A stretch of 63,685 bases of DNA from Coxiellaceae bacterium (GTDB lineage Bacteria > Pseudomonadota > Gammaproteobacteria > Berkiellales > Berkiellaceae): assembly GCA_947478905.1 (NCBI GenBank), contig CANJXG010000004.1:1-63685 (forward strand). Reading direction: 5' to 3'. Each line of letters begins with the position of its first letter. The stretch's first letter is position 1. The position numbers were made by a program, and so were the translations under genes. Of the stretch, positions 55,444 to 63,685 are shown piece after piece. The notes under the pieces were generated by a model, which was given only the letters and a program-made list of their open reading frames with translations, was not told where the DNA came from and did not search any database.

Positions 55444-58116
55444 ATGTTAGAAGCAGAATTAAACGAATATAAAGACAAAGTTATTAAGGCCGCTTTGGAT
55501 AATGATTCAGAAGCGTTTAAGACGTTATTAGCAGCTAGTGCTCAGCTGATTCATGAACAAAGATTTGCATTGTTCATGAATGCGCTTGTATTAGCGACAA
55601 AAAATGACAGTACTTCCATAGTAAGCATTATATTAGAGTCATGTTCTAATCTTAGTCCAGATCAAAAACTGCAGGGTTTTTATACTAAAGAACTTAGAGA
55701 AGCATTAATTGTTGCAGCACGTCATAGCTATGCAGGAATGATTAAAATTATACTTGCCTCTTCAGAGCTGACGCCTGAATTTATAGTAAATTTTTTAAAT
55801 GCAATCGATGAAGAAGTAGGTAAAGAGGATACCGCATTAATAGCAGCTGCTCGAAATGGAGATGTACACGTTATGCAGGGTATTTTGCAACTTTTAAATT
55901 TTACTGAAGAGCACAGATTTGCACTTTTAACACGGGAGAATGCCCAAGGTGAAACTGCGCTTATGCTTGCTGCTTGTAATGAGAACAGTGTTCACGTTTT
56001 TCAGGCATTGCTGGAGAGCGGCAGCCTAGATTATAATCTTCTTATGCATTTGTTGACGTATAAAGATCAAAATGGAAAAACTGCCTGGAGGCATGTTATA
56101 GACAATCAATATGAAGCAATGAATATTATGTTGTCTGGTTTCTGTATAGAGGTCTTATATGATAGTATGCAAAATCAGCTCGATGCTCGTGCTCAAGTAT
56201 TATGTAAGAGTGTGACTGAAGACAGTACAGTTTGGAATAACACCAAGATTGATTGGACGCTTCTCATCGGTAACAGGGGTATCAATCAAGAAAGTAAGCT
56301 TTGGGATAAACTGAATATTCATTGGGGGCTTTTCATAAATGCGGTGTTGAATAATCATGTACATCTAGTCGAAAAAATACTTTTTGGTTGCAGCCCAGAG
56401 CAAGTAGTTATATTTTTTAATCAACATTATAAAGATGAAACAGCTATAAGGTTTGCTCAAGAGACTGAAGATAAAGACATTTATGCATATTTGACTGATA
56501 CGCTCCGATTGTGTCTTGAAGTGAAAGATGGACTTGGAGAGACGCTTTTTTTTAGCGCTGCTCGTAAGAGAGATGTTGAGCTGTTCGATTGTATTATAGA
56601 GAGTGTAGATGACCGTAGCCCAACTCACGAACATAAGTTATCCAATTTGACTGTTTTGCTTTTGCAGTGTAATAATGATGGTAAAACGGCACTGGTATAT
56701 GCTTTAGAAAATGAAAATAAGGAAGTAGCAGCTAAATTATGTGACATGCTTCACTCTACGATTCATGATATTTTATATGTGCCGAACGCTTTTATAGATG
56801 AAAAGAAAAAAGTATCTTTAATTGAAGCTTTATGGCGTAGTCTTCCTTTCGAGCTAAAGTTTGAAGTTTTAGACAATGAACATGTTCAAAGAGATACCTT
56901 GCTGCGCGCTGCTACTTATTTTGAGCTTACTGAAATAGTAAAAGAAATGTTTTCTGACTTGACTATTGATCAGGCTGGAATTTTATTAAATAAAAAAGAT
57001 ACATTTAATAATACGCTTCTTGGTCTTGCTAATCTAACAAAGAATAAGCCGTTGATAGCATATTTGAATCAGGTTTCATCACGCTTAGCCGTTAATACCC
57101 ATAGTGCCATCGTGCATGATTCAGTAGCTCGTTCGATTATTGCTTTAAGCGCACATTATTTAGAATTATCTCCACAGAAAAAAGATGTGCTCAAGAGCTG
57201 GGTGGATAGTGTTCCAGGAGCTACAGATGATGAAGAAAAAAGACAGGCGATGTTGAAAGTGATTCAGACAGCAGAAACCCAACTCGCGTTTGTGAACTTA
57301 ATTCAAAGCTGTGAACAAGATATTAACTCATGGATTGAGGAGCTTGAGGCTGCTATGCAAGGGAAAGAAAAAGCCGCAGCTCGAGGGTTGAGATTGATGG
57401 AGACTCCATCGTTTACACAGTATCATGAAGCAAAAACACGCGTGACTGTAATGCAAGTATTGGCCTTGACTTGGATTGGCATACATGATGAGCAAGAGCG
57501 CTGTTCTCCCACTTTGGATTGGAGTATCCAACGTAATGATAGAAAAGCGATATTAATGGATGCTTTATTTGAAGCCCAACGAGATGGAAATCTAACCAAT
57601 GGTAAAGATTTGGATCCTTATAGTCAGGATAGAGCAAAATGTCAGGATGGATTTGTTAATAATATAATTAATAGCTTACAAACATTGCATAGCCATGTTC
57701 AAGTCGTGACGGTGAATAAAGAACTCGTAAAGACAACAGCGATGTCCTTGGTAGGTTCTATTTTTAATAGCAACGACTATACAGAAGCAGAGCTTCGAGA
57801 AATTGAATGCGAATTAGACGAGGAGGAGGGAACATGTTTGTTAACACAATATGTTCAAGAGAATTTGAGGCCTAAAGTTGAACGTGAATTGCATGTAGAG
57901 TACGATAGGTTTGTAGAACAAAAATTCTTAAGGGCAAACGATATACCTGATAGCGCACATGCCGCTGTGCGTTTTAACTGCGGCAATAGTAATGATGCAG
58001 TAAACATTATTAAAGCTAAGTTAGCTAATGATCTGCGAGTGCATCCAAAGCCTGCAGAAGCCTCAGATGATGAGTCTTGTGAGCATGAAAACAAAAAACC
58101 TAGATTAAATCGATAA
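55444..58116 (+). CDS. Ankyrin-repeat protein, paralogue 2, with NLS-like tail (890 aa)
   Basis: Tandem paralogue of the preceding gene. Repeats begin early (AALDNDSEAFKTLLAAS at residue ~17; DTALIAAARNGDVHVMQGIL near 127; ETALMLAACNENSVHVFQAL near 175), and further degenerate repeats occur to about residue 540. The C-terminal block (LHSHVQVVTVN, FNSNDYTEAEL, YDRFVEQKF) matches paralogue 1. The last residues SDDESCEHENKKPRLNR have an acidic stretch followed by KKPR, a K-K/R-x-K/R pattern like a monopartite nuclear localisation signal. The 5' leader resembles that of the secreted-protein genes. A bidirectional terminator overlaps its stop. Confidence 0.85.
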   Translation: MLEAELNEYKDKVIKAALDNDSEAFKTLLAASAQLIHEQRFALFMNALVLATKNDSTSIVSIILESCSNLSPDQKLQGFYTKELREALIVAARHSYAGMIKIILASSELTPEFIVNFLNAIDEEVGKEDTALIAAARNGDVHVMQGILQLLNFTEEHRFALLTRENAQGETALMLAACNENSVHVFQALLESGSLDYNLLMHLLTYKDQNGKTAWRHVIDNQYEAMNIMLSGFCIEVLYDSMQNQLDARAQVLCKSVTEDSTVWNNTKIDWTLLIGNRGINQESKLWDKLNIHWGLFINAVLNNHVHLVEKILFGCSPEQVVIFFNQHYKDETAIRFAQETEDKDIYAYLTDTLRLCLEVKDGLGETLFFSAARKRDVELFDCIIESVDDRSPTHEHKLSNLTVLLLQCNNDGKTALVYALENENKEVAAKLCDMLHSTIHDILYVPNAFIDEKKKVSLIEALWRSLPFELKFEVLDNEHVQRDTLLRAATYFELTEIVKEMFSDLTIDQAGILLNKKDTFNNTLLGLANLTKNKPLIAYLNQVSSRLAVNTHSAIVHDSVARSIIALSAHYLELSPQKKDVLKSWVDSVPGATDDEEKRQAMLKVIQTAETQLAFVNLIQSCEQDINSWIEELEAAMQGKEKAAARGLRLMETPSFTQYHEAKTRVTVMQVLALTWIGIHDEQERCSPTLDWSIQRNDRKAILMDALFEAQRDGNLTNGKDLDPYSQDRAKCQDGFVNNIINSLQTLHSHVQVVTVNKELVKTTAMSLVGSIFNSNDYTEAELREIECELDEEEGTCLLTQYVQENLRPKVERELHVEYDRFVEQKFLRANDIPDSAHAAVRFNCGNSNDAVNIIKAKLANDLRVHPKPAEASDDESCEHENKKPRLNR

Positions 58117-58126
58117 TCTAGGTTTT
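58095..58126. terminator. Bidirectional terminator between ankyrin gene 2 and rlpA
   Basis: AAAACCTAGATTA (58095-58107) pairs perfectly with TAATCTAGGTTTT (58114-58126) around a 6-base loop. The TAA stop of the ankyrin gene is the start of the right arm. On the plus strand it ends in TTTT and on the minus strand in TTTTTTG, so it can serve both convergent genes. Confidence 0.85.
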
Positions 58127-58134
58127 AAAGTTCG

Positions 58135-58713
58135 TTAACTTTTGCCTTTGAGATAATCTGGATGAGTGGGATCGATAACGGTCACACTCACAGGTGCTGT
58201 GCCAAATTCAAAAATACCTAATTTTTTGGCGGCTGCATAAGAGAGATCAATAATACGATCATCTACAAAAGGGCCGCGATCATTCACTTTTACTACAATT
58301 TCACGATTATTTTTAAGGTTTTTAACTTTCACATAGGTTGGCAGTGGTAAATTTTTATGAGCTGCAGTCATAGAATACAGATCGTAAGGTTCCCCACTAG
58401 AAGTTCTTTTACCCTGAAATTTAGTTCCATACCAAGAAGCCATTCCTTTTTGGGTGTGGCCATGCTTTGTTTTTGGTAAGACATGATATTTTTTACCAAA
58501 CACCTCATAAGTGGGTGGATTTCCATATTTGCTTAAGATCTCTGGTTTGGGTTGTGCATCTGGAATATGATCTACGCATTTAGGATTCAAAGGAGCGCCA
58601 TCCACTATGCCTGGTTTAACTGCTGGTTTATGGGTCGTGCTACAAGCAGAGAGTGTACACAGCGTGATAATGACAGTTGTCAATAAGAATTTTTTTTTAA
58701 AGTTGTACAACAT
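58135..58713 (-). CDS. rlpA: Septal-ring lytic transglycosylase RlpA
   Basis: Outer-membrane lipoprotein that cleaves denuded glycan strands at the septum. The lipobox is TLSAC (Cys about residue 24). The double-psi beta-barrel domain contains GMASWYGTKFQGKRTSSGEP, YDLYSMTAAHKNLPLPTYVK and VVKVNDRGPFVDDRIIDLS with the catalytic Glu/Asp region. It is 192 aa long and has no SPOR domain. It follows mltB after 8 bases in the mrdA-mrdB-mltB-rlpA operon. Confidence 0.93.
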   Translation of the reverse strand: MLYNFKKKFLLTTVIITLCTLSACSTTHKPAVKPGIVDGAPLNPKCVDHIPDAQPKPEILSKYGNPPTYEVFGKKYHVLPKTKHGHTQKGMASWYGTKFQGKRTSSGEPYDLYSMTAAHKNLPLPTYVKVKNLKNNREIVVKVNDRGPFVDDRIIDLSYAAAKKLGIFEFGTAPVSVTVIDPTHPDYLKGKS

Positions 58714-58721
58714 ATTTTAAT

Positions 58722-59744
58722 TTACCCTTGTTCTTTAAGAGATTTAATTTTTTGACTTAATTCATATACCGCCATAGCATAATGATTACTATGATTATAA
58801 CGTGTAATCACGTAAAAATTATTTAATCCTAACCAATAAGTTAATCCTTGTTCTTCTTCTAACGGAATAACTGCAATTCGGGTTTTGGGATTTAGGTTTG
58901 CAGATGGGTTCACTAATTGAACATTTTGTTCATATAACGCTTCTAATGTATATTTGAGTTGTGGATTTTTAGCATGGGTTTCAAGGGTAGTAAGATACTT
59001 ATTTAATCCTGTATTGATTACCGGTAAAATGACAGGCTCATTTGTTTTCCAGCCAGATTGTACAAAATAATTAGCAACACTGCCAATAACATCTTCCGTA
59101 TTATTAATTAAATCCCGTTTTCCTTTGCCACTAAAATCAACTGCAAAACGTCGGTAACTAGAAGCGATAAATTGAGGCATACCCATTGCACCCGCATAAG
59201 AACCTAGTAATTGAGTTGGGTCTAAGTTTTCTTCTCGTGTCATGAGTAAAAATGCTTCCAGTTCTGAACGAAAGAAAAGGGAGCGTGGGGGATAATCAAA
59301 GGCTAAAGTGACTAAGGCATCTAAAACACGATAGTTTCCTTTTTGTTTGCCATAAAAAGTTTCTACGCCAATAATACCAACAATTATTTCTGGTGGGACA
59401 CCATATTTTTTATAAGCTTTATTTAAAGTTTTTTGATTTTTTTTCCAAAATTGTACTCCTTCTTCTACTCTTTTTTGACCAAGAAATATGTTTTTATATT
59501 TAAACCAAGGTAATACATTTTCTGCCGGTTTACTAATGGCTTGTAGAATGCTGTCCTTTGTTTCAGCTTGGCCCAAGAGTTGAGTTAATTCACTTTCATT
59601 AAACTGATGTTCATTGACCATTTTTTGAATAAATTGGTTTATCTCTATTGAGCGGGTTTGAGGATCAACCAGTGTAGTCAAGTGCGCTTGTAGGGCCGGA
59701 GAAAATAATATTAAACATAAAAGAATTTTTTTTAGTGTACGCAT
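58722..59744 (-). CDS. mltB: Membrane-bound lytic murein transglycosylase B
   Basis: Cleaves peptidoglycan with formation of 1,6-anhydro-MurNAc. The catalytic Glu is in IIGVETFYGKQKGNYRVLDA (about residue 127), and LLGSYAGAMGMPQFIASSYR is a second signature, as in MltB of SLT family 3. It is 340 aa long. A cleavable signal peptide (residues 1-20, without a lipobox Cys) is present, so it may be soluble periplasmic. It lies between mrdB and rlpA. Confidence 0.93.
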   Translation of the reverse strand: MRTLKKILLCLILFSPALQAHLTTLVDPQTRSIEINQFIQKMVNEHQFNESELTQLLGQAETKDSILQAISKPAENVLPWFKYKNIFLGQKRVEEGVQFWKKNQKTLNKAYKKYGVPPEIIVGIIGVETFYGKQKGNYRVLDALVTLAFDYPPRSLFFRSELEAFLLMTREENLDPTQLLGSYAGAMGMPQFIASSYRRFAVDFSGKGKRDLINNTEDVIGSVANYFVQSGWKTNEPVILPVINTGLNKYLTTLETHAKNPQLKYTLEALYEQNVQLVNPSANLNPKTRIAVIPLEEEQGLTYWLGLNNFYVITRYNHSNHYAMAVYELSQKIKSLKEQG

Positions 59745-59762
59745 ATAATGTATAGTGTGCCT

Positions 59763-60857
59763 TTAACGTGTTAATAATTTTCGATGTGTATGGATTGAAG
59801 TAATAATACCAAAAGAGGCCATCAAAGTTACAAGCGAGGTACCGCCATAACTTACTAAAGGTAATGGTATGCCAACTACCGGTAAAAGTCCACTGACCAT
59901 CCCAATATTTACTGCAATATATACAAAAAAAACTAAAGTTAAACTCCCAGCTAAGAGTCTAGAAAACGTATCTTGTGCTTTTAAGCCAATATATAAGCCT
60001 CGAGCTATTAAACTTACATAAAGAATGAATAATAAAAGAGCACCAATAAATCCGAATTCTTCGCCTAAAACACCAAAGATAAAGTCAGTTGTTTGTTCCG
60101 GTAAAAAATCGAGTTGGGATTGGGTGCCGTTATGCCATCCTTTACCCCATAGTCCACCCGATCCTAACGCAATTTTAGATTGAATAATATGATACCCGTT
60201 TCCTAAAGGATCATTCTCGGGATTTAAAAATGTAAAAATACGTTGTCTTTGGTAGTCATGCAGTTTAAACCATAAGAAAGGCATTGCGATGACCGACAGA
60301 AGGCTTGATCCCAATATGAGTTTAAAACTGATCCCTGCTAAGTAAATAATTAATAATCCAGAGGCCATAATTAAGATGCTTGTTCCTAAGTCTGGTTGCT
60401 TTGCAACTAATAAAGTGGGTATTAAAATAAATATAAGGCAGACCATTAAATCACGATGATTTAATGGAAGTGGTTTATTATTTAAATAATAAGCAAGCAT
60501 CAGAGGCAGTGCTAATTTCATTAATTCAGCAGGTTGGAATCGAAAGCCCCCAAACATGAGCCATCGTTGAGCCCCTTTGCTAGTGGTACCAAAGAGTAAA
60601 ACACCGATGAGTAGGGCTAAAGTAAAGCTATAAATCCAAGGAGCCCACTGACAATATTTTTGAGGAGGAATATGGGCTGCGACCCATAAGATTAATAAAC
60701 TAATCACAATATGGACGATTTGGTGTTGGAGTAATTTAAAATTTTGACCACTGGCGCTATATAAAATACTTAAGCCTACCATTAAAAGGGCACTAATACA
60801 AAATAAGGTAATGTAATCTAGATGGCCATTTTTTATATAAAACGATTTAGGAAACAT
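59763..60857 (-). CDS. mrdB: Rod-shape glycosyltransferase MrdB (RodA)
   Basis: SEDS-family peptidoglycan polymerase of the elongasome, working with PBP2. Ten hydrophobic segments in 364 aa. Family signatures: GSGGLWGKGWHNGTQSQLDF followed by LPEQTTDFIFGVLGEEFG, KQPDLGTSILI with the catalytic Asp, and GIPLPLVSYGGTS at the end. It overlaps mrdA by 11 bases, indicating coupled translation, and mltB follows after 18 bases. Confidence 0.95.
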   Translation of the reverse strand: MFPKSFYIKNGHLDYITLFCISALLMVGLSILYSASGQNFKLLQHQIVHIVISLLILWVAAHIPPQKYCQWAPWIYSFTLALLIGVLLFGTTSKGAQRWLMFGGFRFQPAELMKLALPLMLAYYLNNKPLPLNHRDLMVCLIFILIPTLLVAKQPDLGTSILIMASGLLIIYLAGISFKLILGSSLLSVIAMPFLWFKLHDYQRQRIFTFLNPENDPLGNGYHIIQSKIALGSGGLWGKGWHNGTQSQLDFLPEQTTDFIFGVLGEEFGFIGALLLFILYVSLIARGLYIGLKAQDTFSRLLAGSLTLVFFVYIAVNIGMVSGLLPVVGIPLPLVSYGGTSLVTLMASFGIITSIHTHRKLLTR

Positions 60858-62655
60858 GATGTATTAAATATCCTTCAATAATATCGCGAGCCACTTCAGC
60901 ACTGCCAGGATGATGTTCAAGTATAGTTGCAATCGCAATTTTTGGCGCAGCCACAGGTGCAAAAGCCATAAATAAAGTGTGATCGCGTAAATGTGCTGCT
61001 ACCTTATCTTTATCATATTTTTCTTCTTGTTTTATAGTGAATATTTGGGCAGTACCTGTTTTACCAGCCATAGAGAAATGGGCACTTGCATAAAGTCGAT
61101 GCGCAGTACCTTGAGGTTCTTTAATGACCGCTTCCATTGCATTTTTAATAAGAGACCAATGTTTAGGATGGGCGCTTACTGTATTTTCTAAATGAGGAGT
61201 ATAAGATTTTTTTAATAAATGCGGTTGGATAGGTCGTCCTTCATTCACTAAAGTTGCTAAACCGCTAACTAATTGCAATGGGGTGACGAGCATATAGCCT
61301 TGGCCAATGCCTATACTGAGTGTTTCACCTTGAAACCAACTGGTTCCAAAAGTTTTTCTTTTCCAGGCTTTAGAAGGAATAATGCCTATTTTTTCATTGG
61401 GTAAATCAATACTAGTTGTTTTGCCAAATCCAAATTGCCCTAGCCAATGAGCTATATTATCTATTCCTAATTTATGAGCTAGGTTATAAAAGTAAGTATC
61501 ACAAGATTCTCTTATAGCTTTGTGTAAATTGGTTTTGCCATGCCCTTTAGGTCGCCAATCTCTATAGACTCGTCCATCTGCTGTAAGTTGGTAAGTACCT
61601 GCATCGTTAATGCTATATTCAGGCGTGACAATTTGTTTTTCAAGACCTGCCAGTCCTAAAAAGGGTTTGATGGTAGAGGCAGGGGGGTATTGACCATGAA
61701 TGACACGATTAAATAAAGCGCGATTTGATTCATTTTGAAGTTGTAAATAAATAGATTGAGGGATCCCATTGACAAATAAATTAGGATCAAAAGTTGGATT
61801 ACTGACCATTGTCAGTATTTCACCTGTATTGGGATTTAACGCGACGATAGCGCCCGCAATCTGGTTATTGGTACGATTCATTGCATTAAACGCGCGGCGT
61901 TGTAAATGAATATCAAGCGTTAATGTGATATTACTACCAGGGGTGGGAGGAATTTCTTTTAATACTTGAATTATGCGGCCATGCGCATCGATTTCAATTT
62001 GTTTAAATCCTGGCTTACCATGTAAAAGGTTTTCATAATATTTTTCAATGCCCGTTTTGCCAATAATAAGGGTTGCTTGATACAGTGCAGGATCAAGTTG
62101 GTGTATTTCTGTTTCAGATATACGACCAACATATCCTATAGTGTGGGCAAATAATTCTTTGTATGGATAATGCCTCATAAGGCGAGCATTAATTTCAACA
62201 CCAGGAAATTGGGCTAAATTAAGAGAAAATTTTGCGATATCATCTTCAGATAATTTTAGCCTTAAAGGCAGGGATGAAAAAGTACGACTTTGTTTTCGTT
62301 TTTTTTCAAAATGCGCCAGCTCTTCTTTTGATACATTTAATAACAGAGTTAAACGTTGTAAAGTTTCTTTTAGGTTTGTGACTTGTTCTGGAATAATATC
62401 TAGACTATATCCAGGAATATTTTCCGCTAATAACACACCATTACGATCATAAATTAATCCGCGTACAGGCGGAATAGGGACCAGACGTATAGAGTTGCTT
62501 TTTGATAAATTAGTATATTTATCATAATGATAAATTTGCAAAAAAGCGAGTCGACCCAATAAGACTAATAATAAAAGGAAAACACAAACAAAGGCAAAAC
62601 GGGCCCGTTTTAAATAGTTTTGAATTTCCTTTTCATGATTTTTTATGGTCTGCAT
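60847..62655 (-). CDS. mrdA: Penicillin-binding protein 2 (MrdA)
   Basis: Essential transpeptidase of cell elongation. One N-terminal transmembrane helix (residues ~20-42), a pedestal domain with RGLIYDRNGVLLAEN, and a transpeptidase domain with SxxK in YPPASTIKPFLGLAGL, the SCDTYFY SxN-like motif and KTG in SMAGKTGTAQIF. The 602-aa length is normal. It overlaps mrdB by 11 bases and is preceded by rsfS; rlmH, often between them, is missing. Confidence 0.96.
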   Translation of the reverse strand: MQTIKNHEKEIQNYLKRARFAFVCVFLLLLVLLGRLAFLQIYHYDKYTNLSKSNSIRLVPIPPVRGLIYDRNGVLLAENIPGYSLDIIPEQVTNLKETLQRLTLLLNVSKEELAHFEKKRKQSRTFSSLPLRLKLSEDDIAKFSLNLAQFPGVEINARLMRHYPYKELFAHTIGYVGRISETEIHQLDPALYQATLIIGKTGIEKYYENLLHGKPGFKQIEIDAHGRIIQVLKEIPPTPGSNITLTLDIHLQRRAFNAMNRTNNQIAGAIVALNPNTGEILTMVSNPTFDPNLFVNGIPQSIYLQLQNESNRALFNRVIHGQYPPASTIKPFLGLAGLEKQIVTPEYSINDAGTYQLTADGRVYRDWRPKGHGKTNLHKAIRESCDTYFYNLAHKLGIDNIAHWLGQFGFGKTTSIDLPNEKIGIIPSKAWKRKTFGTSWFQGETLSIGIGQGYMLVTPLQLVSGLATLVNEGRPIQPHLLKKSYTPHLENTVSAHPKHWSLIKNAMEAVIKEPQGTAHRLYASAHFSMAGKTGTAQIFTIKQEEKYDKDKVAAHLRDHTLFMAFAPVAAPKIAIATILEHHPGSAEVARDIIEGYLIHHVS

Positions 62656-62674
62656 TAGACCCTATTATAGCAAC

Positions 62675-63049
62675 TTACAGAGGGACTGGATCAGGTTGAG
62701 ATATGGGTTTAGACATGGGAATAGACCATAATTTTTCGAGATTATAAAAGGTTCTTGTTTTTTCTTGCATGATATGAACGATTAGATCTCCTAGATCGAC
62801 TAATATCCATTCATCATTTTGATCTCCTTCTACGCCATAAACAGGAATGTGACGTGATTTCATGTGTTGGATTAAATGATCAGCGATGGAGTGAACATGA
62901 CGAGAAGAAGTGCCCGTTGCGATGATCATGTAATCGATTAAGGTAGTTAATTCCTTAACATCAAGGGAAGTAACATTCAACGCTTTGAGTTCGTTTATAT
63001 CATGCAGAGCAGCACTAAGTAGTTTTTGCGATGTTATTTTAGTATCCAT
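62675..63049 (-). CDS. rsfS: Ribosomal silencing factor RsfS
   Basis: Binds L14 and keeps the 50S subunit from joining 30S during starvation. The 124-aa product carries DYMIIATGTSSRHVHSIADH and the hallmark DEWILVDLGDLIVHIMQEKT followed by RTFYNLEKLW. It starts the mrdA-mrdB-mltB-rlpA run. In the usual order nadD would lie before it and rlmH after it; neither is here. Confidence 0.94.
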   Translation of the reverse strand: MDTKITSQKLLSAALHDINELKALNVTSLDVKELTTLIDYMIIATGTSSRHVHSIADHLIQHMKSRHIPVYGVEGDQNDEWILVDLGDLIVHIMQEKTRTFYNLEKLWSIPMSKPISQPDPVPL

Positions 63050-63198
63050 AAAACGTTTATATACTCTTAATTTCTTACATTATTACACTGTATATTTTTA
63101 TTATATTCCTAAAAAAAGAAAAATAAAAATTAAGTTAGTGAACTTTTTTTGTTTTTTAGGCCCTAAGGCTTTAAATACCTATATTGGGAGAGTATAAA

Positions 63199-63585
63199 AT
63201 GTCAAAAAAAGTGTATATCATTACTTCAGAGGGTGGCGCTGGACATAAGGCAGCAGCAGAAGATTCTGTTAAACAATTAACTACAGGAAATCCACCACTA
63301 TATACTATAGATCAGTTAGAAACCGTTTTTGTGATGCCGCCTTTACAAAAAGACTATAACCCTACGTTCACTAAAATGATTGCTCAATTTTTTCAATATT
63401 CAAAAAAAGATGAAATTCAACAAAAACAACAAAAAAGCTGGTTACAGTTATTAGGCTTTGATGTAGGCCTTATGGGGGTAGAGAATTGGAATAAAGCGCA
63501 ATCTGCTGGTGATATAAAAACCACTAAAAGATTAGTAAACCTAAGTTCAAATAACAAGTGCAACTCTGGAGCAGACTATCATTAA
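63199..63585 (+). CDS. Truncated MGDG-synthase-like glycosyltransferase N-terminus
   Basis: A 128-aa product starting at the ATG at 63199 with GGGAG 8-9 bases upstream; an ATG at 63184 lacks a good site. KKVYIITSEGGAGHKAAAED resembles the nucleotide-sugar-acceptor G-G-x-G-H-x-x-A-A loop of monogalactosyldiacylglycerol synthase-type glycosyltransferases, and NWNKAQSAGDIKTTKRLVNL continues it. Family members have 350 aa or more; here the frame ends soon after in unlike sequence. It is either a truncated pseudogene or a small stand-alone protein. The last 100 bases of the window hold no clear gene. Confidence 0.55.
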   Translation: MSKKVYIITSEGGAGHKAAAEDSVKQLTTGNPPLYTIDQLETVFVMPPLQKDYNPTFTKMIAQFFQYSKKDEIQQKQQKSWLQLLGFDVGLMGVENWNKAQSAGDIKTTKRLVNLSSNNKCNSGADYH

Positions 63586-63685
63586 AATATTGAAATTGCA
63601 AATTTAGTTTTCACCATTTTTGGCATAAATGCTCTTACGCATCACCATTTTGCTTGTCAAGGATGGCATAGCCACCGTAGGCGAG

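Noticed and set aside
1-63685. CRISPR arrays, prophage or complete insertion sequences
   Set aside because: No regularly spaced repeats, no phage structural genes and no complete transposase were seen; only one possible transposase fragment and one MITE-like element.

Overview
The window is AT-rich gammaproteobacterial chromosome. It carries two tRNA genes (Met, Gln), a dense set of conserved cell-envelope and translation genes, and islands of unknown, ankyrin-type and decayed genes. The gene order (hemA-prfA-prmC divergent from a TPR gene and lolB; rplY-pth-ychF-tRNA-Met; miaB-ybeZ-ybeY-ybeX-lnt-leuS-lptE-holA; rsfS-mrdA-mrdB-mltB-rlpA; dacA-lipB-lipA; mpl-ubiX) is classical for Gammaproteobacteria. 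The ankyrin-repeat proteins, large coiled-coil orphans, a DAB inorganic-carbon pump and many gene fragments suggest a host-associated member of the Legionellales (Legionella/Coxiella/Berkiella-like). That assignment is an inference.

Layout. 0-12.4 kb: a minus-strand housekeeping block from rplY down to holA, with tRNA-Met after ychF. 12.6-15.2 kb: an orphan 878-aa coiled-coil gene sits where prs is usually found. 15.2-22 kb: tRNA-Gln, lolB, an L,D-transpeptidase-like gene, a TPR gene, then hemA-prfA-prmC. 22-27.2 kb: accessory island with a 756-aa ankyrin-like gene, a duplicated prmC 3' end, fragments, and an operon of a secreted protein plus two small unknown genes. 27.2-32.9 kb: alkD-type repair gene, HAD hydrolase, MFS transporter, TspO, YfcH-like epimerase, Sua5. 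32.9-38.3 kb: dabB-dabA-DUF6671 operon with a divergent LysR gene. 38.3-45.9 kb: orphan HTH protein, decayed HerA-like ATPase, a DUF4143 ATPase under a palindrome-rich promoter, ABC exporter, alcohol dehydrogenase, a second secreted paralogue, a MITE-like element and more fragments. 45.9-52.5 kb: PPi-type phosphofructokinase, membrane protein, mpl, ubiX, lipA, lipB, dacA. 52.7-58.1 kb: two tandem paralogous ankyrin proteins. 58.1-63.1 kb: rlpA-mltB-mrdB-mrdA-rsfS. The right edge holds a truncated glycosyltransferase-like gene.

How the genes work together. Peptidoglycan synthesis and remodelling (mrdA, mrdB, mltB, rlpA, dacA, mpl, an L,D-transpeptidase-like protein), lipoprotein maturation and outer-membrane assembly (lnt, lolB, lptE), lipoylation (lipA, lipB), and translation (leuS, prfA, prmC, pth, rplY, ychF, rsfS, miaB, Sua5) form the conserved core. 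The less described material is the secreted-protein family with its two companion genes, the tandem ankyrin proteins (one with an NLS-like basic tail), the 878-aa orphan, the DAB operon with its DUF6671 zinc-ribbon partner, and the DUF4143 ATPase with its nested palindromes. The many 3'-end gene fragments between intact genes point to a genome undergoing duplication and decay.
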